64,000 nt of DNA from Eudorina sp. 2006-703-Eu-15 (GCA_003117195.1 BDSI01000024.1:905168-969167); one strand, 5' to 3'. Numbered from the stretch's first letter, positions 41,138 to 54,139 are shown. The notes: generated by a model from the letters alone, not told the origin. Numbers and translations: made by a program.

Positions 41138-44100
41138 ATGTCAAAGGAAGCACTGCGCTGGATCGCCACAGCTCAGGAGCCAAGCGCGCCCCTCATCCGC
41201 TTACTCGTGCCTGTGAAGGCTTCCCTGCTTCCTGGAGCCGACGAGTATCACGATAATGAACATGCTGTGCAGCTTGCTGCGCTGCAGCTTACAGCTTCGT
41301 TGTGCGCACTTCAACCGGGCGGCCCTTGCGTCAGCTGGCCATCCTCTTCAAACCAGCAGGTCACCGTGGTGGTCTGCGGCAAGGTCGGATGATTGTCTCT
41401 CTCCGGCTTCGTGTTTGGCGTCAGGCATTTCCTAGCCAGAATAGCCCAAGCTCGCGGCTCCTGGCCTGGCCTGGCCAGCTAGCCTGTCGTCCATCAACCC
41501 TTGAGTGTGACAAAAGGATTGCGTATTTACCATGCTAGCGGCCTAGCGCATGCCATGCCATGCCATGCCATGGGCAATCATGTGACGCACACTGCTGCTT
41601 GCGCAGGCCAATGCGGCTGCGGGCTATAAAGCGCTGGCCGCGAACGCCGTGAAGCTGGGCTTCAGGCTTGGCGATGTCAAGTCGACTGTGCTGGTGGCAC
41701 CCATGCAGTTCGACGACCTTCAGCGGACCGCCGAAGCGGCCGTTTGTCGCGCGCTCAAGGCGCAAAACTGGTACAGGCAAGGATCCCACGGCAAAAGTGT
41801 CTTCCGCAACGCCCCGATGCGCGACGCGTCAGACCTGATGTGGGTCACATCAGAAAGTCGATGCTCACAGCATTACGGCCTCCGGCACCCGGCACGGTGC
41901 TGTGTGTGTATGTGCTCCGCCATCCGCGGGGCGTCCCTCTATGCCCTCTCTCACCTCGTGCTCCTACCAATTTCCTGTAATACCCCTCGCCCTAACCAAC
42001 CCCCTCGCCCTAACCACCCCCCTCGCGGTTTGAAATGTCTACCAATTTCCTTTACCCCCCTCGCCACCTCCCGCCCCAGGTTGGGGCCCAGCTGGTGGGT
42101 CCACTGCGACTTCCTGGCTGCCGAGCCTGGACGCTGCACCCGGGTGGCTGCCACGGAGCTCACGGTGCGGCCCGCGTCCGCCTCCACCGCCACCCTGGCG
42201 CTGACCTTCAGGAACCCAGGTCAGGGCAGGTCAGGTCAGGGCAGGGCAGGGCAGGTCGAGTCATGTTAGGTTAGGTCTGACGCGGTCCGGTGCGCGGCGA
42301 GACGAGGCGCCATGTCCTGCGTGGGGTGCCCGCCCGTGGGGTGTGTCTGGACCGTTTCATGTTAACCTCCCCCAAAGGACGAGGGCGTGTTTCATCGTTC
42401 ATTCACCCCCAGGGCACTCATGCGACCGCCCACCTGCCCACATTCCTGCTGCGCAGGCATGTACAAGTTCTGCCCGGTCTGGCCGCTGCATGAGCCGCCC
42501 AACAAGACAGCAGCTGCGTCCGCCGCTGTCGCCAATGCGACCGACGTCGCTCCTGGTGCCGACGGGGGAGCTGCAGCGGCGGGGGCGGCGGCGGCGGCGG
42601 GCTGTAGCGCCACGACGGGGCCGGATGCAGCTGCTGCTGCTGCGGCGGCGGCGGCGCGTGAGGAGGCCCTGACCCGGCTGTTTGCGGACAAGGCGGCTCT
42701 GCGGAGGGCGGTGGCCAGGCTGTCAGACAGCCGCGTCGTCGTGGTGGGACCGGGAGTGTGAGTGTACGACCGCCACCGCGGGACGGGTGCCGGGGAGCTG
42801 GGTGGTGCGTGCTGGGTGCGAGACAGGGAGTGGGCGGTCCACCAGAAGAACTCAGATCGGCGTCGAGGCCAGCAGGTTTTTCCAAGCGGCGGCCATGCTC
42901 GGCCTGGCCCAGGGGTGTCGGGGAAAGCCGGAGCAGCGGAACGAAGTGTTCGGGTTCCGTGGGGAGTAGGGTCGCGAGGCTGACACTTACAGGAATTGAC
43001 GGAAGGGCACCACCAGGCGTGGAGCCTGCGGCCATGGGGCGCACGCACCCGCCGCCAAGAGCTCATAGCCCTCCCCAATAATGTCCGGTTGTCCGCCGCC
43101 CCGGATTCCCCGCCGAAGCCCCTCCGGGACACATCCTCGGGGCACATCCTCGCTGCGTGGGACGTCGCTCCCTCCGGTCCCCCCTTCCTCACACACATAC
43201 ACACGCACCCTTCCTGCCCTCCGCAACTATTGGGCTCCACTCGGCCCCTCGCATGTCACGCACTCCTGTTCTGCCTGCCTAAGAAACATACCCTTCCTGC
43301 CCTCCGTCATCCCCTCCCCCGCCAGTCCGGCCTACATCCTAGGTCTCAAGCCGCTGCCGCACAAACCCGCTGCCGTACAGCGCCTCCGCGACGCCTGGCT
43401 GTCCTGCTTCGGTCTACAGCTGCCTGAGCGGCTGGGCGGTTTCATCGCGGAGGTGGCGGCCAGTCCCGAGGCCGACCCAGATGACGCGCAGGACGTGCCC
43501 GGGTGCTGCGTGTGGATGGCTGGCGGCGGCGGCGGCGGTGGCGGCGATGGCGGCGCGGCCAGCGGTGGCGGCCTGGTGCCGGTGCCGCCGGCGCAGTGCA
43601 CTGAGGGGCCAGAGCAGGTGATGTCGCGGCTGCTAGACGACCTGGCGACGGCGTCACGGGGCGCGTTTCCGTTTTGGGGACCCACGGGTCTGTCGCCGCG
43701 GCAGGAGGCGCCGCCGGGGGCTGAAGCTGCGCTGGCGAAGCGCCAGGCGGGGGGTCCGCAGCCGGCGGCAGCAGCGCCGGCGCCGGCGGCTGCGACGGCG
43801 TGCGGTACCGGCGGCCCGGGAGCGTCGCAGCCGGCGGCGGTGGCGCGGGAGAACACCGGCTGGACGGCGGCGGTGGAAGTGGCGGCGTCGGGCTTCCGAG
43901 AGCCGGAGGCGCTTGCGCCGGCGGCGGCGGTGCTGCGCCGTACCATTGACCCCGACGTCGACGGCGGCATCGGACCCGACGGCGGCGGCTGCGGCGGCGG
44001 CGGCGTGTCGGCAGCGGAGCGCGCGGAGGCGGAGGCGGTGTACGGCGATGAGGCCGCGGAGGCGGCCGCTTCTGGCGGGGGCGGCAACGCGGCGGCGAGG

Positions 44101-46054
44101 GAGGCGATCCTGCAGCGCAGCAGCGAGGAGGCTCTTCGAGCCGCGGCTGCGCTGCGGGCCGCCAACCGCGCCAAGGAGAGGGCCTTATGGGAGCGCCATC
44201 GGACGTTCTGGGAGGCCCGGAAGGTGTGCGACGGGCGTTGCGGACGCGAGGCTGATGGGCCCTGTGTGCTTGCCGCGACTTGCCGTTTCGCGAGGCTGGG
44301 GGTTGTGTCTTCTACTGTGTGCCTGTTGGTTTAATAATCCTTCGGGCCTGAGTGGAACGCTGAGGTTTAATCTGGCTCGGTCGACCTTGCCGTTCGGTGA
44401 GCGGCCGTTGCTTGCCATCCGGCCCCGTGCCACTACGTCGGGCAACACAGTGCTGAGCACTCGTGGAGTATGGCGACTTGGAGTCCAGTCCAGCGTTGCT
44501 ATCTTCACCGCCACGCTCCCCCTGTGCCCCCATCTCATACCTGAAGGCGGACGAAGGGGATGTGGGCGGAGGCGGCAGAGGAGGAGGAGGCAGTGCTGGC
44601 GCCGGGACCGCCACCGGTGCCGCCGCGGCGCCGCGCGCGCCGCAGTTCGGTTCCGGAGCTGCGCCCGGCCTGTCTCGACCCGTGGGTCTCCTGCTGGGCA
44701 AAGGCCGCACCGCGCGGCCGCTGCTTAAGGCCCCTGCAGTAGGCAGCAAGAAGGCCGCCGCGGCGGGCGCCAAAACAGGCAAGGCGACGGGTGCCACGAA
44801 GGCGGCTGCAGGCGCGGGGACGAAGGCAAAGGCGACGAAGGCCGCCAAGGCAACAGCAGCGGAGGCGGCTGGCGACGGTTCTGTGGAGCCTGCGGAGGCG
44901 AGTGTGGCGGCGGCGGCCGCGGCGGCGGCGGCGCCAAAGCCACCCCAGAAGCGACCCGCCAAGACTGCGGTCACTGGGGCGGACGGAGCGCCGGCGAAGA
45001 AGAGAGCCAAGGCCGCGGCGCCGGTCGCGGCTGCCGCTGCGGCCGGGGCGGCGGCGGCGCCGGCTGCCGCCGGGCCGTCTGCAGCGGGCGACCCCGCCAT
45101 TGCCCAGCTGCCGCCTGCCGTACAACCGGCCGCCGCGCCGCCGAGTGCGGCAGCCGCTGCTGTCGCCGCCGCCGTCGCCGCAGACATGTACGACGCCAAC
45201 GATGCGGACGATTTTGTGCAACCGACGGCGGCTCCGGCGGAGGCTGGCATCACGGCACCCGCCAAGAAGTCCGCCGCGGCGACCAAGGGCGCCAAAGCCG
45301 CCGCCGCAGCGAAGCGCTCGGCGGCGGTGGCTGCCGCCGCGGCGGGTGCGGGCCAGGACGCCGCGGCGGGGGAGGCTGCGACGGGCGCCGCCGAGGGCGC
45401 ACCGGCGCCGGACGATGGCGCGGCGCCCGCCGCCGCGGCCGCGGCCGCCGCCGCCGCTAAGGAGGCCCGCAAGCGCACCAAGGCCGCCGATCTGGACCTG
45501 GCCGTTGTGGAAGCCAAGGTGGGTCGGTGCTCGGGCGGCAGAGGCCTCGAGAACGTTGGGGCTGGCGGCTGGCATCAACAGAAGGCAGGCCACTCTCTCG
45601 AAACCGACCGTACACCGGCACCGCATCCGGGCAACTCCCCCAGGCCGACCCCAGGCCACAGCCGCGTCGGTTCCGCCGTTGCCGCGGTGCGGGATCGTCC
45701 TAGAGACACCCCTAGAGGCACCCGCCGAGTTTCCACCCGCCCGGCATCCGCCCCTCCCGACTTTTGCCCTGGCAGCAGCGCAGTTCGAATATCTCTACCA
45801 ATTTCCTATTATCCCCCTCCCGACCTCCCTGTCTCTGTCCGCAGGTCTCCGCGGCCGCCAGCTCAGGCCGCCTGAGCGGCCTCACCCTCCCGGAGATGCA
45901 GTGCTGGCTGAGGGCGCGGAAGGCGCCCGTCAGCGGCAAGAAGGTGGACGTGGAGGCCAGGCTGGCGGCGCTGCTCGGCCTGGCGCCGCCTGCGGCCGCC
46001 GCCGCCGCCGCCGCCGCCGCCCCAGCGTCGGCGCCGGCGGTGGCGGTGTCTTGA
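41138..46054 (+). CDS. SAP-domain protein with H1-like Ala/Lys-rich region
   Basis: Seven exons (41138-41383, 41607-41839, 42080-42219, 42457-42757, 43326-44223, 44547-45518, 45845-46054) join in phase and give 999 residues. The C-terminus (about 939-975) is a SAP motif, GRLSGLTLPEMQCWLRARKA followed by PVSGKKVDVEARLAALLGL: two helices with the Leu/Gly/Lys pattern that binds AT-rich scaffold DNA. Residues about 607-930 are Ala/Lys/Pro-rich, with KKAAAAGAK and TKAKATKAAK repeats like a histone H1 tail. The first 140 residues look folded (IRLLVPVKASLLPG, then VTVVVCGKANAAAGYKALAA, then STVLVAPMQF) and resemble the strand-helix order of Alba/SpoVS proteins; this is a weak impression. The acceptor of exon 6 (AAG at 44546) is the least certain splice. 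Likely a chromatin or organelle-nucleoid DNA-binding protein. Confidence 0.8.
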
Positions 46055-47862
46055 GGAAGAGCCCTAGTGCCGTGCCCGCCGGCCCCGCGTGCCGAGGTGC
46101 GCTCGCGGCCGACTGCCGTAAAGCACATGATTTAATCCTGCTTTTGGGGATACAGTGCCGTCCTGCCGTGTCGTGATTTGGCTCAAAAAGTGGCCAGCGC
46201 TTAACAGTACCGCATACCCTGGTTGACCTGGACTATCTGTACGGCACTGCAGCCCTGCACGTACGACAATTCACTGCGAGCGAGTGCAAGACGTGAATAT
46301 TCATTCGCCCCGCGGCGTGCGGCACGCTGTGATATGATATGATATGACTTGATGAGAGTTTTTTTTATCGTCGTGAGCGTTGATGTGTGTGTGGCAGTGG
46401 GGGTGAGATCATGGCGCGGCGATTGTGAGGTCTCTCGAGTCATGGCGTGAAGGCAGTGACGGCGGCGTGAAGGGCGCGGGAGGCTGCGTGGAGGTGGGGA
46501 GCTGGGGACACCGCAGAACCTCAGGCAGGTAGGCGTCTGTGGGTGTGAGCGGTGGGGCATGTGGTGAGGACTTTTGAAATGCGATGTGGTCGCCCCGCTG
46601 GGTGGCGGTGTTGTACATCGACGTCATTGGCGGGGCTGGGGCTATGCGGGGCTGCATACGGCGGGCGCGGTGGGCGGGACGGTCGGTGTGGAACTGAAGA
46701 ATGCCTTCCGAGACAGTGAGCAGCTTCACGAGGGTAGGCATGAATGAATGAATGTGGTGTGAATGTGATATGAATGAAGGTAAAACAGGAGGTGAGGTCA
46801 CAGCACACCCCCAGAAATGTGTGCCATTACAACGTGATCTGCGGCAGAAAGCTGAGATGGAAGACGCCGGAGCATAAGCGCCGTCAGCCGCTGGCGGGTT
46901 ACCGTAGCCTGCTGGGAGCTGGGCTTGAGGGTTGCGGCTCGGACAGACGGACTACGTCAGTATCGATGTCATTGGACAAGAGCGCGGCAATCCGACCATT
47001 TCCTTGCCTCGATGGAAACGCCCTCGCTGGCATCGACCCGCGTTACAGCGATGTTCGAACGCCGTCGTCGGGGCGCGTGCATCCGTGCAACCGCCCGCCC
47101 GGCACCGTCTGGGCACCCGCTAGGGGTTACGGTGTGGACCCCACGGGTCGTCGTTGACAGGCGACGCCGCCTCATCAGGCATGCATTGCACAGGAGAAAC
47201 CGAGTCGCGACGACTGCTGCCGTGAAAGCCTGATACAGTAGCGGCAACTACCTACCCACGCACACCATCGCGGGACAAGTATTAAATTTCCGCGCCAGGG
47301 GGTGCCGTCAGGCCCTAGGCGCCTAGGCGCTCCCTCCTCGGCATGCATGGCGCGCTGGCCCCTCCTCCTTCCAGAAGAGAACCTAACGGCCCACCAGCGG
47401 ATGAATTCCGCCAGTTCCGCCGATTCCTCTAATACCGCATGCCGACACGCGCTGCGACGTGGTTGTGCACCTCCCAAGCACCAGCCGCTCCCACACTCCT
47501 CGTACCGCTCTCCAGACAAACGTGCACAATCTGCATATTGCGCTACTGCCCGGCTGACAAACGTGCATAGTCCGCACTAAATTGCGCTATGCACGTGCTC
47601 GTTTGAGGGCGGATTCGGGTGCGTGCACAACCCGCCCACCCACCCGGGCGCGATGCTCGACGTACCCCTGGTTTGTGCATCGCACCATGCCCCGCAGCGG
47701 AGCGCGAGGGGCGGCCGTGAGCACCCCCGACCCCAGTCCCACCTCAATGCCGAAAACCCAAATGCCCAACCCAACCCAACCCCATGCTCAACCCAACCCC
47801 ACGCTTAACGCAACCCCACGCTCAACCTCAACCCCGGGTGGCGCCTCATAGACCCGGGGCGA
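46055..47862. other. Intergenic stretch between convergent genes
   Basis: Presumed 3' UTRs of the SAP gene (+) and of the 178-residue orphan (-). A motif at 47131-47160 resembles dispersed copies elsewhere. No coding exon was supported on either strand. Confidence 0.45.
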
Positions 47863-50060
47863 TCAAGTGGGCTGCTGCCCGGGGGCCGGCGGCGCCTCCT
47901 TGAGAACGGTGAAGATGGAGCGGAACTGCTGGGTCGTCATGCGCACGTGCTTCAACTCGCCGTCTGTGACCTGCAGGAGGACGCCGCAGGCGACCGCCGC
48001 GCGGTCGGGTCCGTCGGGATACGCAGCCAGGCCGGCGGGAGGACAGGAGCGTGTTACACAAGGTGTCGATACAGCTTTCGGGCGCGGACTGGACGCAGGC
48101 GAACGGCAACGGTCGGTGCGGGCAGCACTTTACCGCGGAGGGCGTGTGCAACGCACTTCCCGACCGCAGGCAGCACCCGCTGTCCCTGCAGCGCAGTCCC
48201 GGCGCAGTGACCGAGCCCGACCGAGCAACTGAAGAGCACGCGGCTATGGTCAGGTGCGTGCGCCCGAACCTGAACCGCACTCAGGCACGGGCAATTGACG
48301 GCTTTCTGAATGCAACGACAGATGCTAAGGCTTCCTGTGAACTCAAGCGGGGTGTTTCCAGGATGTCAGGCATCGTGAGGCAATTGGTAAACGTACTCGC
48401 AAGCAATTGCAGGAGTGGTTTCGTGGGGTTTTCCAGGGACGTAGGATCGTCGCTGCTGCTGCAAGGTGTCGTGTCCATGCCTTGTTGCCTGCCTCGCGGT
48501 GAAACTGTACAGTGAACCCTTCAGCTCGCGACCCAGATCGCTTTGCCTTCAGGAAGCACCAGGGAGGATCGGGAAAAGCACCTTCAATCCTTTTCGCGCC
48601 GGACCCAAATCACCAAGCCACATCCATTCATCCATCCATCCAATTCTGCATCTAATTCTTCATGTAATTCTCCATCCAAATCTCCATCCAAATCTCCCTC
48701 CCTCCCTCCCTCGCTCCATGCGCCCGTAGCACCCTCACCTGCGTGTACAGCGGCTGCATGAGCTGCTCCCAGCCTCCCTCTCCGAACAGCGTGCCCACCA
48801 GCTGGTCGTTGCTGAGGTCGATCTGCTTCAAGTCCTCCGAAACCAGGTAGTACACGAGACCGTCCTGGCCTAGCAGCAGGAGGGAACCTGGCGGGAGCAT
48901 GCAAGGTGGCGGATGGGGACCGGCCGGGCGGGCGGGGCAGCGTTGCCAGCCACATGGGAATCCACGGCCCGCACGTACAGCAGTGCACAGGCTGGGCGTC
49001 GCAGCGCGGTGCGGAGGCGAGGTACGGTACCCGCTGACCGGCAGGCCGAGGCCTGGCAAGCGGATAGGGCGGAGGGAGACCCCCCGGCATCAACGCCGCG
49101 CAACCGCACCAGGCCCCAACCGAGCGTTGGGGCGCCGCACAGTCGCGGAACGCTGCAGAATACGGTAGGCTGCTGCGGAACGCGGGTGAGTGCTCTGCGG
49201 AATGCGGTACAGCGTCTGCCAACCCCGCTGTTTGGTCACGCCAATCAAACAAGCTGCAGTGCTGCTTTCACCCCACCCCCTAATGTCCAGTGCATCATGG
49301 ATGTGGCCAGCAAGGCTGGCACGTTAGGCCGGCCGGCCGCCCGACCGCCCGTGAGGCCTCAACTCGCCACCATGACACCTCGGGTCCGGGCTGCGTCGGG
49401 TGCGCCAGGACACCACCGTGTGCATCCCAAATGAGTAAAACCCTGGTTTCTTCCGGCTGAATCTCCCATCAGAAAGGCTGCATGAGTTCACCATTCAACA
49501 GCTGCTACCGGCCCCGGGCCCGTTGCCGACGCCTGACGGGCGCTGTGCCGCCGCATGATGAGTTTCAAGATGCGTGCCGGGGCATGCGAGCGCCTGCCTT
49601 GGCGTACGGGCCCACCTTCCACGTAGCCGTCGAGCTTGGCCTCCATCCACGTGTTGCTGGTCTTGCCATGAAGCAGGACCCTCCCGTCTACACGTCGGCG
49701 AAAGTTTTTGGACTCGCGGTAACGCTCCACCGACGCCGGGTCCTCGGCGTCTCCCTCGGCCGTTGCGCCGCTGAACACGCGGTTGAAGGTGACTGACCCC
49801 TGGGTCAACAACCAGAATTAGGCAGATCTGTCATAGATGCACGCAAACGTACATAGGGCGGGTAAGCATACATTCAGCTTAAGCGTTCGACATGATCTGC
49901 CAGGCCGGACAAGTCCGTTCTAAGGACGTTTCACAAGGGTTCCCGTTACTGCATCGTCACTTACGCCGGGCCCATGAAGGGTCCCAGTTGTGGCCAGGGA
50001 CTTCGCATAAACGCCAACTTCGTAAGCATGTCGTTTAAGGCCTGCAGCAGGCGCGTGCAT
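47863..50060 (-). CDS. 178-residue protein of unknown function
   Basis: The family is not recognised. Four exons (49965-50060, 49616-49799, 48739-48887, 47863-47970) join in phase and give 178 residues. The ATG at 50060 is in frame with no upstream acceptor needed, and the exon ends in a strong GTAAGT donor. The chain is well structured and not low complexity: RHAYEVGVYAKSLATTG, then VERYRESKNFRRRVDGRVLL, a beta-rich part (GKTSNTWMEAKLDGYVEGSL, LLLGQDGLVYYLVSEDLKQI), an amphipathic helix (GGWEQLMQPLYTQ) and a short tail (MTTQQFRSIFTVLKEAPP). No signal peptide or membrane segment is visible. The balanced composition, exact phases and small size argue for a real conserved gene rather than noise. 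Confidence 0.65.
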
Positions 50061-50572
50061 GCATGATGCATTTCAATTTGGTACCGGAATGAGACACGAC
50101 GTCACCCGGACATCAAAGCGCCAAGCGTAATCAAACCTGAAAGCCAAAGTGCACGTGCAACACAGGACATGGAGCAGTTTTAGCTTCTAGGTTTCGCTGG
50201 CAATTCGCAGCTTCTCGTAAAGCCGCTGGCGTGGGTCAGTCACACAACCGCCTTGAGGCCCCTTCACCACAGGTCTCGGGATGCAAACAAAATGAAACCA
50301 AGCCCAATTCACAATCAAGTTTTTCGAGTTTGGGTGTGGATCGGAGGCCAGAATCTTTTTTTTTGGATGTCCAACGGTTGCACGACGTGGTGTACCACGT
50401 TGCCACCTTGACTCTTTTATAAACTCTCGACTGCTTACAAGGTCTTCATTTACCGCCACAGTCACAATAGTCTGTGTCGGGACAAGATCAGGGCTGTTCT
50501 TGGTCGGAGCCCTAGTTACGTGCATCTGCCCGTTTTGCACTAAGGTCTCTACGGACCCCGCGTCAGGACAGG
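50061..50572. promoter_or_regulatory. Shared upstream region of orphan (-) and cysteine protease (+)
   Basis: About 510 bases between divergent start codons. A TATAAAC lies on the plus strand at 50418-50424, about 150 bases before the protease ATG. The ORF at 50187-50684 (-) crosses into the protease exon and is not supported. Confidence 0.45.
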
Positions 50573-52366
50573 ATGTCAACGCGGGTTTTGATTGCTGCTC
50601 TGCTTGTGGCAGCAAGTTGTGGTGCCGGTGCTGTTGAGTTGCTCCAACTGCGCGAGCAGCACAACCAGTTCCTGCTGGAAGCACAGGCTAACCCGTGGAC
50701 GGCTTTTAACAAATGGGTGCAAACGCATGCGAAGCCATATTTGAACGACGTGAAGGAGTTTAAGCATAGGTTTTCGGTGTGGCTGGAGAACCTCGAGTAC
50801 ATCGTTGCCTACAACGCGCGTGTCACTTCTCACTGGCTGCACCTGAACCAGCTGTCAGATTTGACGACCGATGAGTACCGGGCGCGGCTAGGCTACGACA
50901 ACTCCGCCCGTTTGGCGCGCAACCGCCTGCAGTCCACGCCCTTCATGTACGCTGACGTAGACGCGGATGCTCTGCCTACCGACGTAGACTGGCGTCAGAA
51001 AAATGCCGTGGCTGAAGTCAAGAACCAGGGGCAGTGCGGTTCTTGCTGGGCATTTGCGACAACCGGCTCCGTGGAGGGCATCAATGCCATCGTCACAGGG
51101 CAGCTGTTGTCCCTGAGCGAGCAGGAGCTCGTTGACTGCGACACCGAGCAGGACAAGGGCTGCAGCGGTGGTCTAATGGACTATGCCTTCGAGTTCATCA
51201 TCAAGAACAAGGGTATCGACACTGAGGAGGACTACCCCTACACCGCAATGGACGGCGAGTGCAACACCTCCAAGAAGAACCGCCGCGTCGTCACCATCGA
51301 CAGCTATCAGGATGTGCCCGAGAACGACGAGGTTGCGCTCAAGAAGGCGGCCGCTCATCAGCCCGTTGCTGTTGCCATTGAGGCCGACGCCAAGTCGTTC
51401 CAGTTGTACGGCGGCGGCGTGTATGATGACCCGACCTGCGGCACTTCACTCAACCACGGTGTGCTCGTCGTTGGTTACGGCAAGGACTCGCAGTTTGGCA
51501 ATTACTGGATTGTCAAGAACAGCTGGGGACCCGAGTGGGGCGACAACGGCTACATCCGCCTACGGATGGGCGCGTCCGACATCCAAGGCATGTGCGGTAT
51601 CGCCATGGCGCCGTCCTTCCCCATCAAGAAGGGCCCCAACCCGCCGACCCCAGGCCCCACACCTGGTCCGAAGCCCGGCCCGAAGCCCGGCCCGACGCCG
51701 CCCTCGCCGCAGCCGGTCAAGTGCGACGACGACAACGAGTGCCCCGCGGGCAGCACTTGCTGCTGCGTCAGCCTCATCTTTAACCTGTGCTTCCAGGTGG
51801 GCGGGTTGAGAGAACTCGATGAATTGTTCCTTGCAGTGTTGGCAATCGTTTGTTGGACACCCGGATTGGCCTGCAGCAGGATGGGTCGGTCCCTTGACCT
51901 GTATTTCTATCTAGGGAAGGCGAAATGATTTTACCGTGGTTTTCAGTTGGGAGTACGCTGCGGATCAGCAGATAGCTCGAGGCATGCGACACGCGCTTAT
52001 CATGTACAGCTGCACACATTTGCTTCCTGTGCAATTCAGTGCACTGCTGTCACCGACTTGCTGACTTGCCCCCGTTCGTTCCTTGTGACGTCCCTTCCTG
52101 TCGTCCCTTTGCAGTGGGGCTGCTGCCCGATGCCGAAGGCCACTTGCTGCGACGACAACGAGCACTGCTGCCCCCAGGAGCTGCCGGTCTGTGACACGGA
52201 CGCGGGCCGCTGCCTGCCCAAGGCCGGTGTCTTCCTTGGCTCGCAGCCGTGGGCGGCGAAGACTCCCGCCATGCGCCGTCCAGGCGGCTTCATGGACCGC
52301 ATCTTCGGTCGTGCCTTCGGACGCACCAAGCAGGACAAGCCACGCCATGAGATCAAGCAGCAGTAG
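50573..52366 (+). CDS. Papain-family cysteine protease with granulin domain
   Basis: Two exons (50573-51796 and 52115-52366, phase 0) give 491 residues. A signal peptide (MSTRVLIAALLVAASCGAGA) is followed by an I29 inhibitor propeptide (about 40-110, with an ERFNIN-like FNKWVQTHAKPYLNDVKEFK). The mature C1A peptidase starts near LPTDVDWRQ (about 134). The catalytic set is complete: oxyanion Gln152 and Cys158 (NQGQCGSCWAF), His295 (LNHGVLVVGYG) and Asn316 (KNSWG). A Pro/Gly-rich linker (about 352-380) leads to a granulin domain with its CC pairs (GSTCCC, WGCCPMPKATCC, EHCCP), split by the intron. This is the RD21-like class of plant and algal vacuolar or secreted proteases. Unusually, a basic tail of about 40 residues (AKTPAMRRPGGFMDRIFGRA onward) follows the granulin. 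The zymogen is expected to mature by propeptide removal at acid pH. Confidence 0.97.
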
Positions 52367-54139
52367 ACTGCCATGCTGGGTAGGCAAGATGCGGGGTACA
52401 AATGCAGTGAGCTGAAGGTCAGGAGCGCGGTAAGCGGACCGGTTTGCTGGTGTACAGCAGTGCTAGGATTGGCGCCATGTTCAATTTTGCCAAAAGAAAC
52501 TGCGTGGCAAAGCGCCTTCAGTGTGGTAGGTGCGGGCCGGAGAAATGTGGCAGTTAAGATGTTCATATTGGACGACCAGGTGGATGTGGGTCGGCGGCCC
52601 TCGGTAGGTCGGCGGTGCACACGCCCTTGAGAACTTGCGTATCATGAGGACGGCGACTTGTTGCTGCTCACGATTCGTGAATCACGAGGGGCCTCGGACA
52701 GGGGACATTGCTGCAGGTTTGCAACACGGATGTTTCACCCCGGCCTGTCGGGCTTAGGTGCCATTGCCACTGCTCTGTGGACTGGGGGCGCAGAGCATCA
52801 ATGATTTTGCAGGCACCGGGATTAACGCAGTTCCATATGTTCATTCTCGGGGGCATGGATATCGGCATGGCGCGCACTGCCGCGGGCTGTTGCCCCTGCT
52901 TGTACGGACACCGGTCAAGTTCGATTCAGTTCACTAACGATCTGTCGGATCTTGTAGCCACATGTATGATTAGTGAACCCTCCAGATATATGCCTTGACT
53001 GACGCGGGACCACTCCGGGGCGCCGGCGGGAGCAGTTGCAGTCTTGTGCAAGTGTTGTTGCTGTGCCGGGCCCTATGCTCTGCAAGCATTGCGCCGTCGA
53101 CCTTGATCACGATGCGGCATGCAGGATTTTGCGTCAGCAGAGCAATTTGCGTCGCAATAGGCAGGGCATTGTGTGGAAGGGCTCCGTGTGGAGTATTGTG
53201 GACATCACCCTCTCAATCCCGAGGCGGTCATCCGTGCAGGCTGGTCTGAGGCATAGTGTACCACTTGTATCAAAGAAAACGTCCGTGGCATGTATTTCTC
53301 CTGTTCGTCGTGATGTGAAGTTTCGGGTTTTGGCAGGACGTCGTCGTCCGCTTGTTCATTGTTTGTCGGTCGTGATGTCGATATCGTTCGGTACAGGTGT
53401 CGGCAGTGTTGCCCCGGTCAATATGCAGGCAGTGCGCGTCATGAAAGCGTGAATTGGTCGGTGCGCTCGGATGTCGAGTGTGCGACTGATACTAGCGGTG
53501 CTCAGACGGCAGCTGCCCCGGGGAAATGAACGCCTGGAAGTGACCCGTTGTGGCCATTGTCGATGTGGGTTGCCTAGTAATGTGAAGGTGCGTTTTGAGG
53601 TTGCTGGCGTAAGATCTGTAACACAGTGCAGTGCAATGCTGCTGTCGTCGAACGGAGTGTACCACGATCAACGGCTGATGAATGGGTCTGAATGTGGCAG
53701 AATCCCGAGGATCTGCGATTGGTATGCCCCCTAGCGATTGAGCCCACAGCCGTTCTGGACCAAACCAGCTCCTACAGACACGCTGTGAGCGAACGTGATG
53801 TATTTCGGAAGTGCTGCCGTACGGTGCGGCGAGTATGCATCCGCGCAGATTGCAGCAGGCGGATGCATTATGCTACACTTGCGCAGTCGCAATTGGGTGC
53901 ATTCGGTTCCTCAGAAGGACAGGCGCCCAAGAAGTACGACAGTGACTGATGTTGACTGAACACCTTTTCGTCAACACCGGCGCACATCGTTCTGTATTGT
54001 CAGCTAAAGGTTGCTCCACAGGGGCAAGGCACGCAAGGGCATTACTCAAGAATAGTGCGTGCGGAAACCGTTCATATCATATGCAGGGATCGCGCCCACG
54101 ATAATCTTAGCTGCACTGTATCCATTACCAAGTATTGTA
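52367..54139. other. Protease 3' UTR and intergenic DNA
   Basis: No coding exon supported. A TGTAA near 53619 could end a long 3' UTR of the protease, and another lies near 54135. ORFs at 53036-53452 and 53471-53949 (+) have no recognised domain and no bias. Confidence 0.45.

Noticed and set aside
44312..46176. Long Ala- or Arg-rich ORFs antisense to or shifted from the SAP gene
   Set aside because: Shadow frames of GC-rich coding DNA; the chosen frame alone gives the SAP motif and consistent splice phases.
50187..50684. 165-codon ORF (-) upstream of the protease
   Set aside because: It overlaps the protease first exon on the opposite strand and has no domain or phase-consistent partner exon.
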